This document shows positions 8,763 to 17,710 of a stretch of DNA of 64,000 bases, one piece after another. The DNA is from Amycolatopsis mongoliensis (lineage in GTDB: Bacteria; Actinomycetota; Actinomycetes; Mycobacteriales; Pseudonocardiaceae): positions 5,084,001 through 5,148,000 of the forward strand of contig NZ_CP127295.1 of assembly GCF_030285665.1 (NCBI RefSeq), in the 5' to 3' direction. Under the pieces are notes generated by a model, which had not been told where the DNA came from, did not search any database, and saw only the letters and a list, made by a program, of their open reading frames with translations. A program made the position numbers and the translations under genes. How positions within the stretch are numbered: position 1 is the first letter of the stretch; each line of letters begins with the position of its first letter.

Positions 8763-9458
8763 TCACCGGCTCGGCGGCTTGAACACCGCGAACGGGTCGG
8801 TGACCTGCATGCCCTTGCCGGCGAAGGAGAACAGCGCCGCCGGGCGCCCGCCCGCGCGGCCCGGCGCGGCCGTGTGACCAGTGGGAACCAGCAGGCCGCG
8901 CCGCGAGAGCACCCGCTGCAGGTTGGTCGCCGAGACGCGGTAGCCGAGCGCCGCGGAATACAGCCCGCGCAGCGCGGAAATCGTGAACTCGTCGGGCGCG
9001 AGCGCGAACCCGAGGTTGGTGTAGGAGAGCTTGGAGCGCAGCCGGTCACGGGCGCGCAGCACAATCGCCTCGTGGTCGAACGCCGTGCGCGGCAGCTTCG
9101 CGACGTCGTGCCACTCGGTGTCCTCGGGCACCTCGGGGTCGACGTCGGAGGGGACCAGCGCGAGGAACGCCGTCGCCACCACGCGCGGGCCGGGCACCCG
9201 GTGCGGGTCGCTGAACACCGCGAGCTGCTCGACGTGCTTGAGCTGCCGCACGTCGACCTTCTCCTTGAGCTGGCGCCGGATCGACGTCTCGACGTCCTCG
9301 TCGGGCCGCAGCCGCCCGCCCGGCAGCGACCAGCGGCCGAGGTGCGGGTCGAGTGCGCGGCGCCACAGCAGGACCCGCAGTGTGTCCGAGCGCACTTGGA
9401 GGACCGCTCCCAAAACCTCGTGGGCCAGGGGGGCCTGGGTGTTAAGATGACTTCGCAC
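8763..9458 (-). CDS. nrtR: NrtR-like Nudix transcriptional regulator of NAD synthesis
   Basis: A 231-residue protein with an N-terminal Nudix domain and a C-terminal winged-helix-like part (around FTISALRGLYSAALGYRVSATNL). The Nudix box is degenerate: the canonical REUxEE positions read RQLKEK, so hydrolase activity is probably lost, as in NrtR regulators. It is transcribed divergently from nadABC, the classic NrtR context. The GTG start directly abuts a palindrome that also contains TATAAT on this strand, so the mRNA is probably leaderless and autoregulated. NrtR proteins typically sense ADP-ribose. An enzymatic Nudix hydrolase is unlikely given the degraded box. Confidence 0.85.
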   Translation of the reverse strand: MRSHLNTQAPLAHEVLGAVLQVRSDTLRVLLWRRALDPHLGRWSLPGGRLRPDEDVETSIRRQLKEKVDVRQLKHVEQLAVFSDPHRVPGPRVVATAFLALVPSDVDPEVPEDTEWHDVAKLPRTAFDHEAIVLRARDRLRSKLSYTNLGFALAPDEFTISALRGLYSAALGYRVSATNLQRVLSRRGLLVPTGHTAAPGRAGGRPAALFSFAGKGMQVTDPFAVFKPPSR

Positions 9459-9483
9459 GGTTTTCGATTATAAGGCGAAAACC
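9459..9483. promoter_or_regulatory. Operator palindrome overlapping the divergent nrtR/nadA promoters
   Basis: Perfect inverted repeat GGTTTTCG-N9-CGAAAACC. On the minus strand the spacer holds TATAAT (9472-9467), placed 8 bases before the nrtR GTG. On the plus strand TATAAG (9469-9474) can serve nadA. A protein bound here would block both promoters, as expected for an NrtR box. The size fits NrtR operators; the exact sequence is read directly, the binding protein is inferred. Confidence 0.75.
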
Positions 9484-9506
9484 GGAGACAGGTCCAGGAG
9501 GGCCCG

Positions 9507-10520
9507 ATGACCACCACGTTGGTTCCGGAAGGTCTCACCCCGTTCGGCGGGGTCGAGGCGAACGCGGCCTGGGCGGAGGAGGTGCGGCGCCTGGCGAAGC
9601 AGCGCGACGCGGTCCTGCTCGCGCACAACTACCAGGTCCCGGAGATCCAGGACATCGCCGACCACACCGGCGACTCGCTCGCGCTCAGCCGCATCGCGGC
9701 GAGCAGCGACGCGTCCACCATCGTCTTCTGCGGCGTGCACTTCATGGCCGAGACCGCGAAGATCCTCGCCCCGGAGAAGACCGTCCTGATCCCGGACGCG
9801 CGGGCCGGCTGCTCGCTGGCCGACTCCATCACCGGCGCCGAGCTGCGCGCCTGGAAGGCCGAGCACCCGGGCGCGGTGGTCGTCTCCTACGTCAACACCA
9901 CGGCCGAGGTGAAGGCCGAGACCGACATCTGCTGCACGTCCTCGAACGCGGTCGACGTCGTCGCCTCCATCCCCGCCGACCAGGAGGTTCTCTTCCTGCC
10001 GGACCAGTTCCTCGGTGCGCACGTCAAGCGCGTGACCGGCCGGGAGAACATGCACATCTGGGCGGGGGAGTGCCACGTCCACGCCGGGATCAACGGCGCC
10101 GAGCTGGCCGAGCGCGCGGCCGAGAACCCGGACGCCGACCTGTTCATCCACCCCGAGTGCGGCTGCGCGACGTCGGCGCTCTACCTGGCCGGCGAGGGCG
10201 CCGTGGCGCCGGACCGGGTCAAGATCCTCTCGACCGGCGACATGGTCCACGAGGCCCGGGACACCCAGGCCAAGACCGTCCTGGTGGCCACCGAGATCGG
10301 CATGATCCACCAGCTCCGCAAGGCCGCGCCGGGCATCGACTTCCGCGCGGTGAACGACCGCGCGTCCTGCCGGTACATGAAGATGATCACGCCCGCCGCC
10401 CTGCTGCGCTGCCTGCGTGACGGTCTCGACGAGGTCCACGTCGACCTCGAAACCGCCGCCCGCGCGCGTGCCTCGGTGCAGCGGATGATCGAGATCGGGC
10501 AGCCTGGCGGCGGAGAATGA
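9507..10520 (+). CDS. nadA: Quinolinate synthase
   Basis: Condenses iminoaspartate with dihydroxyacetone phosphate to quinolinate using a [4Fe-4S] cluster. The 337-residue protein shows [13 protein letters not shown] near the N-terminus and the cysteine-bearing segments [18 protein letters not shown] and ASCRYMK expected for cluster ligands. A GGAGGG ribosome site precedes the ATG. It is the first gene of nadA-nadB-nadC, and its stop overlaps the nadB start (ATGA). Control is probably by the NrtR-like protein through the palindrome just upstream. Confidence 0.96.
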   Translation: MTTTLVPEGLTPFGGVEANAAWAEEVRRLAKQRDAVLLAHNYQVPEIQDIADHTGDSLALSRIAASSDASTIVFCGVHFMAETAKILAPEKTVLIPDARAGCSLADSITGAELRAWKAEHPGAVVVSYVNTTAEVKAETDICCTSSNAVDVVASIPADQEVLFLPDQFLGAHVKRVTGRENMHIWAGECHVHAGINGAELAERAAENPDADLFIHPECGCATSALYLAGEGAVAPDRVKILSTGDMVHEARDTQAKTVLVATEIGMIHQLRKAAPGIDFRAVNDRASCRYMKMITPAALLRCLRDGLDEVHVDLETAARARASVQRMIEIGQPGGGE

Positions 10521-12166
10521 CCACGCCGGTTAATGTCCCACGGGCGAAAACCCCGGTTTGGGAAGCTCGTGCGGACCTGGTCGTGATCGGCAGCGGCGTC
10601 GCGGGGCTGACCGCGGCACTGCGCGCGCAGGCCCTCGGGCTGCACGTCCTGGTGATCACCAAGGCGGCGGTCGAGGACGGCAACACGCGCTGGGCCCAGG
10701 GCGGCGTCGCCGTGGTCCTGGAAGACGAGCACGACCTCGACGATTCGGTCGCCAAGCACGCGGAGGACACCTTCACGGCGGGTGCCGGGCTGGTCGACGA
10801 GGCCGCCGCCCGCTCGATCCTCGACGGCGGCCCGGCCGCGGTCGCCCGCCTGCGGGCGGACGGCGCGAAGTTCGACGCCTCCGCGTCCGGGGACGGCCTG
10901 CTGGCCCGGGCCCGCGAGGGCGGGCACAGCGCGTTCCGGGTGATCCACGCGGGCGGCGACGCCACCGGCGCCGAGGTCGAACGCGCCCTGGTCGCGCAGG
11001 CCGGGCAGGCGCGGGTGCCGGTGCTCGAACACCACATCGCCGTCGACGCGCTGCGCACCCCGGGCGGCCGGGTCGCGGGTGTCACCGTGCTGGATCGCAA
11101 CGGCGTGCCCGGGGTCGTCCGGGCGCCGGCCGTGCTGCTGGCCAGCGGCGGGATCGGGCAGCTCTACCAGGCGACGTCGAACCCGGAGATCGCCACCGGC
11201 GACGGGCTCGCGCTCGCGCTGCGGGCCGGGGCGACCGTGGCGGACATCGAGTTCGTCCAGTTCCACCCGACAGTGCTCTACACGCCGGGCGCGCGCGGCC
11301 GCTGCCCGCTGGTCACCGAGGCGGTGCGCGGCGAAGGGGCGACTCTGGTCGACGGCGCCGGCCAGTCCGTGATGCGCGGCGTGCACCCGCTCGGCGACCT
11401 CGCCCCGCGCGACGTCGTCTCGGCGGCGATCACCCGGCGGATGCTCACCGCGCCGGGCGGCGTCGACGACCACGTGTTCCTCGACGCCACCGGGATCGCC
11501 GGCTTCGCGCAGCGGTTCCCGACCGTGTTCGGGGCCTGCACGGTGCTGGGGTTGGACCCCGCGAAGGATCCGATCCCGGTGACGCCCGCGGCGCACTTCT
11601 CGTGCGGTGGCGTGGTGACCACTGTGGACGGACGCTCGTCGGTGCCCGGCCTGTACGCCGCCGGCGAGGTCGCCCGGACCGGTCTGCACGGCGCGAACCG
11701 GTTGGCGTCCAACAGCTTGCTCGAAGGGCTGGTCGTCGGGCAGCGTGTCGCGGAGGCCGTCGCGACGGACCTGGCCGCGGGTCTGTTGGCGGACCCTTCG
11801 CGAGGGCGGTTGGCTTCCTGGGCTGTCGCGCCGGCCGCGGACCGGGACGCGCTGCAGCGCGTGATGAGCCGGTACGCGGCGATCGGCCGGGACGCCGACG
11901 GGCTCGCCGCGGCGGGTTCGGTGCTCGACCTGTCGACACAGGACACTCCCTTGTGGACGCACGCGGCCGTCGAAGACGCGGCGCTCACCTTGGCGGCGCA
12001 GGCGTTGCTCGCCGCGGCCGTCCGGCGCACCGAGTCGCGCGGCTGCCACGTGCGGACCGACTTCCCGTCGCTCGACGACAGCTGGCGGCGCAGCCAGCTC
12101 ATCCGGCTCAGCCCGTCCGGCCAGCCGGTGCTGGCCGACCCGATCCCCCTGGAGGGCGTGGCATGA
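10517..12166 (+). CDS. nadB: L-aspartate oxidase
   Basis: FAD enzyme oxidising L-aspartate to iminoaspartate for NadA. The 549-residue protein has the FAD-binding [11 protein letters not shown] near residue 22. The succinate dehydrogenase/fumarate reductase-like signatures are also present: RWAQGG, an EFVQFHPT segment, and HFSCGGV with the following [21 protein letters not shown]. It overlaps nadA and nadC by four bases each, so the three genes are translationally coupled. Confidence 0.96.
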   Translation: MTTPVNVPRAKTPVWEARADLVVIGSGVAGLTAALRAQALGLHVLVITKAAVEDGNTRWAQGGVAVVLEDEHDLDDSVAKHAEDTFTAGAGLVDEAAARSILDGGPAAVARLRADGAKFDASASGDGLLARAREGGHSAFRVIHAGGDATGAEVERALVAQAGQARVPVLEHHIAVDALRTPGGRVAGVTVLDRNGVPGVVRAPAVLLASGGIGQLYQATSNPEIATGDGLALALRAGATVADIEFVQFHPTVLYTPGARGRCPLVTEAVRGEGATLVDGAGQSVMRGVHPLGDLAPRDVVSAAITRRMLTAPGGVDDHVFLDATGIAGFAQRFPTVFGACTVLGLDPAKDPIPVTPAAHFSCGGVVTTVDGRSSVPGLYAAGEVARTGLHGANRLASNSLLEGLVVGQRVAEAVATDLAAGLLADPSRGRLASWAVAPAADRDALQRVMSRYAAIGRDADGLAAAGSVLDLSTQDTPLWTHAAVEDAALTLAAQALLAAAVRRTESRGCHVRTDFPSLDDSWRRSQLIRLSPSGQPVLADPIPLEGVA

Positions 12167-13056
12167 CTTTCCCGATCTCCGAACCGGTCCGGCGCCTGAT
12201 CGCGGCTTCGGGCCTCGACGTCGACGACGTCACGCGGGTGGTTTCCACGGCGCTGGGCGAGGACCTGCGGTACGGGCCGGACGCGACGACCGCGTCGACG
12301 GTTCCGGCCGAGGCGACGGCCGTCGCGGAGCTGACTCCGCGGGTCGACGGCGTCATTGCCGGGCTGCCGGTCGCGCTGGCCGTGTTCGACATGGTGCTGG
12401 GCGACGGCTACGAAGTGCTGGCCGGGCGGGAGGACGGCGAGCGGCTGGTCGCGGGGGAGCCCGCGCTGGTGCTGCGCGGTCCCGTGCGCGGGCTGCTGAC
12501 GGCCGAGCGCACGGCGCTGAACCTGCTGTGCCACCTCTCCGGCGTCGCGACCGCGACCGCCGCCTGGGTGTCCGAAGTGGACGGTACCGGGTGCGCGATC
12601 CGGGACTCCCGCAAGACGTTGCCGGGGCTGCGGCTGCTGCAGAAGTACGCCGTCCGGTGCGGCGGCGGGGTGAACCACCGGCTCGGGCTGGGTGACGCGG
12701 TGCTGATCAAGGACAACCACGTCGTCGCCGCGGGTTCGGTGACCGCGGCGCTGGCCGCGGCCCGGGCGCACGCGCCGGAACTGGCCTGCGAGGTGGAGGT
12801 CGACACGCTCGCGCAGCTCGAAGAAGCGCTGGCCGCGTCCGCCGACGAGGTGCTGCTGGACAACTTCACGCCGGAGCAGTGCCGGCAGGCGGTGGCGCGC
12901 CGCGACGAGGTTTCCCCGAAGACGCGGCTGGAATCCTCTGGTGGGCTCACCCTCGACCGTGGTAGGGCCTACGCCGAGTCCGGTGTGGACTATCTGTCGG
13001 TCGGCGGGCTGACCCACTCTTCACCGGCGTTGGATCTGGGCATGGACCTTCGCTGA
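12163..13056 (+). CDS. nadC: Nicotinate-nucleotide pyrophosphorylase (quinolinate phosphoribosyltransferase)
   Basis: Converts quinolinate and PRPP to nicotinate mononucleotide. At 297 residues it has normal length. Family motifs seen are ERTALNLLCHLSG, IRDSRKTLPGLR, KYAVRCGGGVNHR and IKDNH, followed by EVEVDTLAQLEEAL and the C-terminal SSGG loop. It starts at ATG 12163, overlapping the nadB stop by four bases, and ends the operon before a hairpin with a T-rich tail. Confidence 0.96.
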   Translation: MTFPISEPVRRLIAASGLDVDDVTRVVSTALGEDLRYGPDATTASTVPAEATAVAELTPRVDGVIAGLPVALAVFDMVLGDGYEVLAGREDGERLVAGEPALVLRGPVRGLLTAERTALNLLCHLSGVATATAAWVSEVDGTGCAIRDSRKTLPGLRLLQKYAVRCGGGVNHRLGLGDAVLIKDNHVVAAGSVTAALAAARAHAPELACEVEVDTLAQLEEALAASADEVLLDNFTPEQCRQAVARRDEVSPKTRLESSGGLTLDRGRAYAESGVDYLSVGGLTHSSPALDLGMDLR

Positions 13057-13080
13057 CGGGCCTTTCCCGGGTAAACTGGC

Positions 13081-13116
13081 GGTGGCGGAAGTTCTTTTCC
13101 GCCACCGTCTTTTCTT
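13081..13116 (+). terminator. Intrinsic terminator after nadC
   Basis: Perfect 10-bp stem GGTGGCGGAA / TTCCGCCACC with a six-base loop, followed by GTCTTTTCTT. This is the classic stem plus T-tract and ends the nadABC operon just before the mycosin-like gene. Confidence 0.85.
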
Positions 13117-13134
13117 GTGCCTGGGGAGGTTCCC

Positions 13135-14310
13135 GTGCGGTTGCCGGCGGTGCTCGCGGTCGCGGGCGTCGTGACGCTGGGGTTGCCCGCGTCCGCCGTT
13201 GCCGCGCCCGCGGGGCAGTGCGCGAACCCGTCCGGCACCTACACCGGTGAAGTCCCGTGGGGGCAGCGGCTCGTCGACCCCGCGCGGCTCTGGCCGCTGA
13301 CCCGGGGCGAGGGCCAGCTGGTCGCCGTCATCGGCACCGGCGTCGACGGGCAGAACACGCAGTTCGCGCCCGGGCAGCTCGAAGGCGGAGCCGGCACCGA
13401 ACGGTCGGACTGCGACGGCCGCGGCACGATCGCGGCCGGGATCGTCGGCGCGCAACCGGACGCGTCGACGACGTTCGCCGGCGTCGCGCCCGGCGCGCAC
13501 CTGCTGCCGATCCGGTACACGGAAGGCTCGGGCTCGTCGACGGCGGGCGACGGCGCCGGCGACCCGGGCGCACTGGCCGGCGCGATCGACAAGGCGGTGG
13601 ACCGGCACGCGAGCGTGGTGCTGATCGCGGTGCCCGCGGCGTTCGACAGCCCGGCGTTGTCCGGCGCGGTCGCGCGGGCGCGTTCGGAAGGCGCGGTGGT
13701 GGTCTCGGCGGCGTCGGCGACCCAGCAGGGCGCGCGGTCCTACCCGACGGCGACGGCCGGAGTGCTGTCCGTCGGGTCGGTGAACCCCGCGGGCGAGCCG
13801 GTGCAGACGGAGGCGGGCGACTACGTCGGCGTCGCCGCGCCGGGAGCGGAGCTGGTCAGCACGTCGGCGGGAGCGGGCGGCGCGGTGGCGCACCGCTGGC
13901 CGGTGACCGACCCGGGACTGGCGGCGGCGTACGTCGCCGGCGTCGCGGCGCTGGTCCGGGCGTACCACCCGGACCTGACCGGCGACCAGGTCGTCACCCG
14001 GCTCGAGCTCACGGCGCACCGCCCGGGTTCGGGCGGCCACGACCCGCGGCTGGGGTGGGGAGTGCTGGACGCGTACGCGGCGGTGTCGTCGACGTTGCCG
14101 GCCGACGTCGCGCCGCCGGGCGCGGTTCCCGCTCCGGGCTCGGCACCGGCGGTGGTCCCGGCGGCGGCTCCCGCGCGCCCGGCGTCCGACGTCGCGGCGG
14201 GCACGATCGCCCTGGCGGGCGTGGCTCTCGCGGCCGCCGCCGGAGTGACGGTGGCGGCGGTCCGCCGGGCCCGGCGCCGGAACTGGCGCCCGTCCCGCTT
14301 CACGCCGTAA
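13135..14310 (+). CDS. Mycosin-like subtilisin-fold protein lacking the catalytic residues (pseudoprotease)
   Basis: A 391-residue protein with mycosin layout: signal peptide (ending near ASAVAAP), S8 subtilisin domain, proline/alanine-rich linker, one membrane segment (about 345-370) and a short basic tail. The usual Asp motif (DTGV) reads GTGV with Gly67. The His motif (HGT) reads RGT with Arg96. The Ser motif (GTS.AAP) reads TDPGLAAA with Gly261 at the serine position. The oxyanion Asn segment reads VVVSAASAT. The fold-supporting AAYVAGVAALV segment is kept and the frame is intact, so this is a conserved non-enzymatic form rather than a decayed gene. The GTG at 13135 follows GGGGAGG. Mycosins also stabilise the ESX membrane complex, which would suit a protein without protease activity. 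Confidence 0.85.
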   Translation: MRLPAVLAVAGVVTLGLPASAVAAPAGQCANPSGTYTGEVPWGQRLVDPARLWPLTRGEGQLVAVIGTGVDGQNTQFAPGQLEGGAGTERSDCDGRGTIAAGIVGAQPDASTTFAGVAPGAHLLPIRYTEGSGSSTAGDGAGDPGALAGAIDKAVDRHASVVLIAVPAAFDSPALSGAVARARSEGAVVVSAASATQQGARSYPTATAGVLSVGSVNPAGEPVQTEAGDYVGVAAPGAELVSTSAGAGGAVAHRWPVTDPGLAAAYVAGVAALVRAYHPDLTGDQVVTRLELTAHRPGSGGHDPRLGWGVLDAYAAVSSTLPADVAPPGAVPAPGSAPAVVPAAAPARPASDVAAGTIALAGVALAAAAGVTVAAVRRARRRNWRPSRFTP

Positions 14311-14322
14311 CCGACCCTCCAG

Positions 14323-14610
14323 GTACGCGAGCCGACTGCCCAGGTACGCGAGATGCCCTTCAATCACGAGTGATGCCCGCTCAATCACGCGAGTTACGGG
14401 CCCAATCACGCGAGTCACGTCTCCGATCACGGGAGTTACGTGTGCCGGGACGGCGAACTCGCGTACCCGGAAGGTCGGTTCGCGTACCTGGAGGGTCGGT
14501 TCGCCGGAACTCGCGTGCGGGAAACCGGGACTCGCGTGATTGAAGGCGGAACTCGCGTGATCAGAGGGGGATCTCGCGTGATTGGAGGGGCATCACGCGT
14601 GATTGGGGGG
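14323..14610. repeat. Two-armed array of a CACGCGAG motif with 21-bp period
   Basis: Between the convergent mycosin-like gene and the 14997-14623 gene lie about six copies of (T/C)ACGCGAG in forward orientation (motif starts near 14324, 14345, 14365, 14386, 14407, 14428). About eight reverse-complement copies CTCGCGT(A/G) follow, near 14458, 14479, 14500, 14510, 14531, 14552, 14573 and 14594. Spacing is 21 bp almost throughout, with one 10-bp half step. The spacers differ. The whole can fold into a long imperfect cruciform. A one-armed version of the same array is at 44761-44918. The 312-bp gap holds no gene. Confidence 0.8.
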
Positions 14611-14622
14611 GGGTCGACACGG

Positions 14623-14997
14623 TCAGGCGGGGACCGGGCGGGTTGAGCCGATGATCGCCACCGCGTGGCTCGCCCGGGCCACGTGGACCGTGAAGTCCGC
14701 GCCGTCGCGGCTGAACCTCGCGATCAGTTCGCGCGGGGTGCTGCGGTCGTGGGCCTGCCAGCCGCGCTGCTCCAGCGTCGGCAGGACCACTTCGGCCAGG
14801 CGGCGTTCCGGGTCTCCCGGGTGCTCGAGGCGGACGCCGTACTGCCAGCACCGGAGATTGCCGGGCCGGGTGGGGTCGCAGTCGAGCTCGCCGTTGACCG
14901 TCGGGTCCGCCGAGGGGCCGAACACCGCCGCCACGCTGTCGATCACGTCCGTCAGCTCGCCGGCCAGGCGGTCCAGCTCGGAAAGCTCCGAAGTCAT
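14623..14997 (-). CDS. Small conserved-type protein coupled to the DUF1023 hydrolase
   Basis: A 124-residue soluble protein, not recognised. It has an N-terminal helical part (SELSELDRLAGELTDVIDSVAAVFG) and a mixed alpha/beta part with one tryptophan-rich strand (RCWQYGVRLEH). Its ATG overlaps the stop of the upstream hydrolase gene (ATGA), so the two are translated together. Partners of T7SS-associated hydrolases of this size may be chaperones or immunity-type proteins, but nothing in the sequence proves that. It ends just beside the 21-bp repeat array. Confidence 0.7.
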   Translation of the reverse strand: MTSELSELDRLAGELTDVIDSVAAVFGPSADPTVNGELDCDPTRPGNLRCWQYGVRLEHPGDPERRLAEVVLPTLEQRGWQAHDRSTPRELIARFSRDGADFTVHVARASHAVAIIGSTRPVPA

Positions 14998-16334
14998 CGC
15001 AGCACACCCCCGTCGTTGAGGAACTCGACGCCGTTCTCGAGGATGCCATGCGGGTCGAAACTCCCGTTGGGCGTGGTGGGCCCGGAAGTGATCACGCGGT
15101 AGATGTTCGTCCACGACTCCGAACCCGGCTTCAGCACGTCACTGTGCGAGGACAGGCCCCACAGCTGGTCGCCGGCAGCGTCCCGCCCGGTCTCCAGCTC
15201 CGTGACGCCGGGGAACGTGTCCGGGTCCGCGCCGTGCCCGATGCCGGTCCACTCCAGGCCCCACGCGTTGCCCTGGGCGATCTCGATCGGGTCGAGCGGC
15301 GCCGTCATCGAGAACCGCTGGACGCCCGCCTGGCTCGGCGGCAGGTCCGACGGCGACCACACGCCGTGGCCCATGCCCGCCGACTCGACGTGCAGGACGC
15401 GGTCGACGTCGAGCCCCTGCGTCTCGGCCAGCCCGACCGTCGCGCCGCCGTAGCTGTGCCCGATCGCCGTCAGCGTGACGTCGGAGCCCGCGTGGCTCGC
15501 GATCTCGCCGCGCAGGTCGTCGGTGAAGTGCTTGAGGTCGGGCGCCATCGTCTGCGCGTAGCTCGCGTCCGGGCCCTGCACCACCGGGTTCTGCGGGAAC
15601 ACGCCGTCGGCCCAGACGACCATCGCCGTGCGCCCGGTCGGGTCCGCGGCCACCAGGCTGCGCCCGAGGCCGGCGTAGGCGTCGAAGTTGGACATCTGCG
15701 TGTTGACGCCGGGGACGAACAGCCCGACGTTGCGCGTCCCCGGCTCGATGTGCCCGACCAGCTCGGCGATCCGGCCGTTGCCGGACGGGTCGAACTTCAG
15801 GATCTGCCGGTTGTTCGCGAGGATGTCCTCGTAGAGCTTGATCCTCGCCTGCGACCGCTTGATCTCGTCGGCGTCGGTGAGCCCCGCGAGCTTCGACCGC
15901 TCGGCGGTCAGCGCGTCGGCGACCTTCGCGCGGTTCTGTTCGATCGCCCGCGCCCACGCGCCCGTGTCGGCGGAACCGCCGATGCCGGCGGGGTTCCCGG
16001 CGGACGGCAGGGGATCTTCGGGCAGGAGCGCCCGGTACATCGCGGCGACCTGCGTGTCGGCCCGCCGGTACCCGGCCGCCGACTCGGTCAGTCCACTTTG
16101 GAGCTTCTTGGCGGACGAGACGCCGTCGCCGAGCTCGTGGCCCAGCTCCGTCATCGTCTTCTCGAACGTCTTGGCCGCGGCGGCGGACGCGCTGACGTGG
16201 CCGAACGCGGCGGCCGGGACCTTCTCGCCCGCGACCGCCGACTGGGCGGTGGAAAGCGCGTCCGCGCGGGTGCCGAACTCGGCCGCCACGATGTCGAGGC
16301 GGGCCGGGGCGACGCGATAGCCGGCAGCCGTCAC
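14994..16334 (-). CDS. ESX-type N-domain plus alpha/beta hydrolase (DUF1023)
   Basis: A 446-residue protein. The first ~110 residues are alanine-rich and helical, like WXG100/ESX substrates (about residues 10-100), followed by a second helical linker to about residue 185. The C-terminal half is a DUF1023 alpha/beta hydrolase with the nucleophile elbow GHSYGG and later histidine-containing loops. Such proteins are frequent T7SS cargo in actinobacteria. The likely activity is an esterase or lipase with unknown substrate. It follows the PPE-like gene on the same strand after a perfect hairpin and is coupled to the small gene downstream. No signal peptide is seen, consistent with T7SS export. Confidence 0.8.
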   Translation of the reverse strand: MTAAGYRVAPARLDIVAAEFGTRADALSTAQSAVAGEKVPAAAFGHVSASAAAAKTFEKTMTELGHELGDGVSSAKKLQSGLTESAAGYRRADTQVAAMYRALLPEDPLPSAGNPAGIGGSADTGAWARAIEQNRAKVADALTAERSKLAGLTDADEIKRSQARIKLYEDILANNRQILKFDPSGNGRIAELVGHIEPGTRNVGLFVPGVNTQMSNFDAYAGLGRSLVAADPTGRTAMVVWADGVFPQNPVVQGPDASYAQTMAPDLKHFTDDLRGEIASHAGSDVTLTAIGHSYGGATVGLAETQGLDVDRVLHVESAGMGHGVWSPSDLPPSQAGVQRFSMTAPLDPIEIAQGNAWGLEWTGIGHGADPDTFPGVTELETGRDAAGDQLWGLSSHSDVLKPGSESWTNIYRVITSGPTTPNGSFDPHGILENGVEFLNDGGVLR

Positions 16335-16359
16335 GGCCCGCCTCCGTTTCGCAGCAGGG

Positions 16360-16405
16360 GTCGTGAGTGGTATTTCGGGTTAGAACCCGAAATACCACTC
16401 ACGAC
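16360..16405. terminator. Perfect 22-bp hairpin between PPE-like and hydrolase genes
   Basis: Arms 16360-16381 and 16384-16405 are perfect inverted repeats with a two-base loop; the left arm begins GTCGTGAGTGGTATTTCGGG. It lies between two genes on the minus strand, so it probably terminates or attenuates transcription there. The CGTGAGTGG start is shared with hairpins near 6130, 22134 and 33028. Confidence 0.75.
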
Positions 16406-16408
16406 GGG

Positions 16409-17710
16409 TCAGTACGCTTCCGGCTCTTCGCCGATCACCGGGGGAGCGACCGGGGCCGACTGACCCCAGACGTTCTCCGTCTCCACCAGCCACGCCGGGA
16501 TCCGGCGCCCGGACCCCATGTCGCCGCCCCCGCCCATGCCCATCGGCATCATGGGCATCATCGGCATCGCGCCCTTGGCCGCCGCCGCGCCCGCGGCTCC
16601 GGCCGCGCCGCCGGCGAGCCCGCTCAGGGCGTTGCCCGCGCCGCCGTCGCCGGCCAGGCCCGAGTGCGCCGCCGGGCCGTCGGCGCCCCCGCCGATCCCG
16701 GCCCCGCCGGGGATACCGCCGGCACCGCCCAGGGAAGGCGCGTCACCCCCGCCGATCGGGATGCCGCCACCGGCACCGCCCTCGACGCCGGCACCGCCGC
16801 CGCCGAGCTTCGTGCCGGGCGCTTCTTCCTTGCCGTCCTTGGGGTCCTTGCCGGTGGCCCACGACGGCACCTTCGGCATGATCGACCCGAACCGGCCGAA
16901 CGCGGCGGCCGAAGCCGCGGCGAGCCCGGCGGTGAACATGTCGCCGAACAGCGGGTTCGACGTCGGCACGGTGCCCGGGCCCTGGGGCATGTTCGTGGAG
17001 GGCAGCGGGTGCCCGTCGATCGGGGTGACGACGACGCCGGGATCGGTGACGCCGTTGCCGACGAGCCCGGGCGAACCCACGCTCCCGGCACCGCCGCCGG
17101 CCGGCGGGGTGGTGGGCGTCTGCACGGCGTTCGGCGACGCCGGGATCGACTCCTCGGCGGTGCTGTACTCGCCGGCCAGCTCGGTCATCACGGCGATCGC
17201 CCTGCCGTGCGCCGACCCGGCCGCGTCGGCCGCGGACTGCTGGGCCTCGACGTTCGCGATGGCCTGCTGGCGCTGCTGCGCCGCGGCCTGGATGACGGCG
17301 GGCGAGGAGTCCGGCGGCAGCAGCGGCGGGTTCACCGCGAGCGCGACGTCGGCGGGGGAGACGTCCGGCACCGAGACCGGCGGCGGCATCTCCTTCTTGG
17401 CCTTCACCAGCGCGTCGGCGGCGTCGTCGAGCATCACGTTCATCGCCTCGGCGGTCTGCGCCACCTTGGAGATGCCGTTCGCGAGGTCGACGATCATGTG
17501 CTGGTACTGGTCGGCGGCGCCGCCGGTCCACTGGTCCTTGAACTCGGTGAGCTCCGAGTTGAGGTTGTGGGCCTGCTCGTGCAGGTGCAGCGCGGCGGAC
17601 TTCCACTTGTCGGCGGCGTGCCGCGCGCTGTTCGGGTCGCCGGCCTGAAGCATCGCGTACAGCTGCTGGTGGCTGTACGCGGCGAAGTTCGTGTGCGCGG
17701 TGTTCGTCAT
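16409..17710 (-). CDS. PPE-like / WXG-domain T7SS protein with Gly-Pro-rich tail
   Basis: A 433-residue protein. Residues 1-150 form a long helical hairpin with a WTG motif at residues 61-63, typical of WXG100/PPE-type ESX substrates. After about residue 210 the chain becomes proline-, glycine- and alanine-rich with a run of MPMMPMMPMGMGGGG, and it ends in an acidic tail. This resembles actinobacterial PPE-like proteins that work with ESX heterodimers. The start is the ATG at 17708-17710, overlapping the stop of the upstream 128-residue gene by four bases, so both form one operon with the ESX pair. Confidence 0.8.
   Translation of the reverse strand: MTNTAHTNFAAYSHQQLYAMLQAGDPNSARHAADKWKSAALHLHEQAHNLNSELTEFKDQWTGGAADQYQHMIVDLANGISKVAQTAEAMNVMLDDAADALVKAKKEMPPPVSVPDVSPADVALAVNPPLLPPDSSPAVIQAAAQQRQQAIANVEAQQSAADAAGSAHGRAIAVMTELAGEYSTAEESIPASPNAVQTPTTPPAGGGAGSVGSPGLVGNGVTDPGVVVTPIDGHPLPSTNMPQGPGTVPTSNPLFGDMFTAGLAAASAAAFGRFGSIMPKVPSWATGKDPKDGKEEAPGTKLGGGGAGVEGGAGGGIPIGGGDAPSLGGAGGIPGGAGIGGGADGPAAHSGLAGDGGAGNALSGLAGGAAGAAGAAAAKGAMPMMPMMPMGMGGGGDMGSGRRIPAWLVETENVWGQSAPVAPPVIGEEPEAY

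Noticed and set aside
8763..9458. Catalytic Nudix hydrolase
   Set aside because: The Nudix box lacks the essential REUxEE glutamates; C-terminal winged-helix region and position fit NrtR.
13135..14310. Active mycosin protease
   Set aside because: Asp, His, Ser and oxyanion Asn motifs are all substituted.
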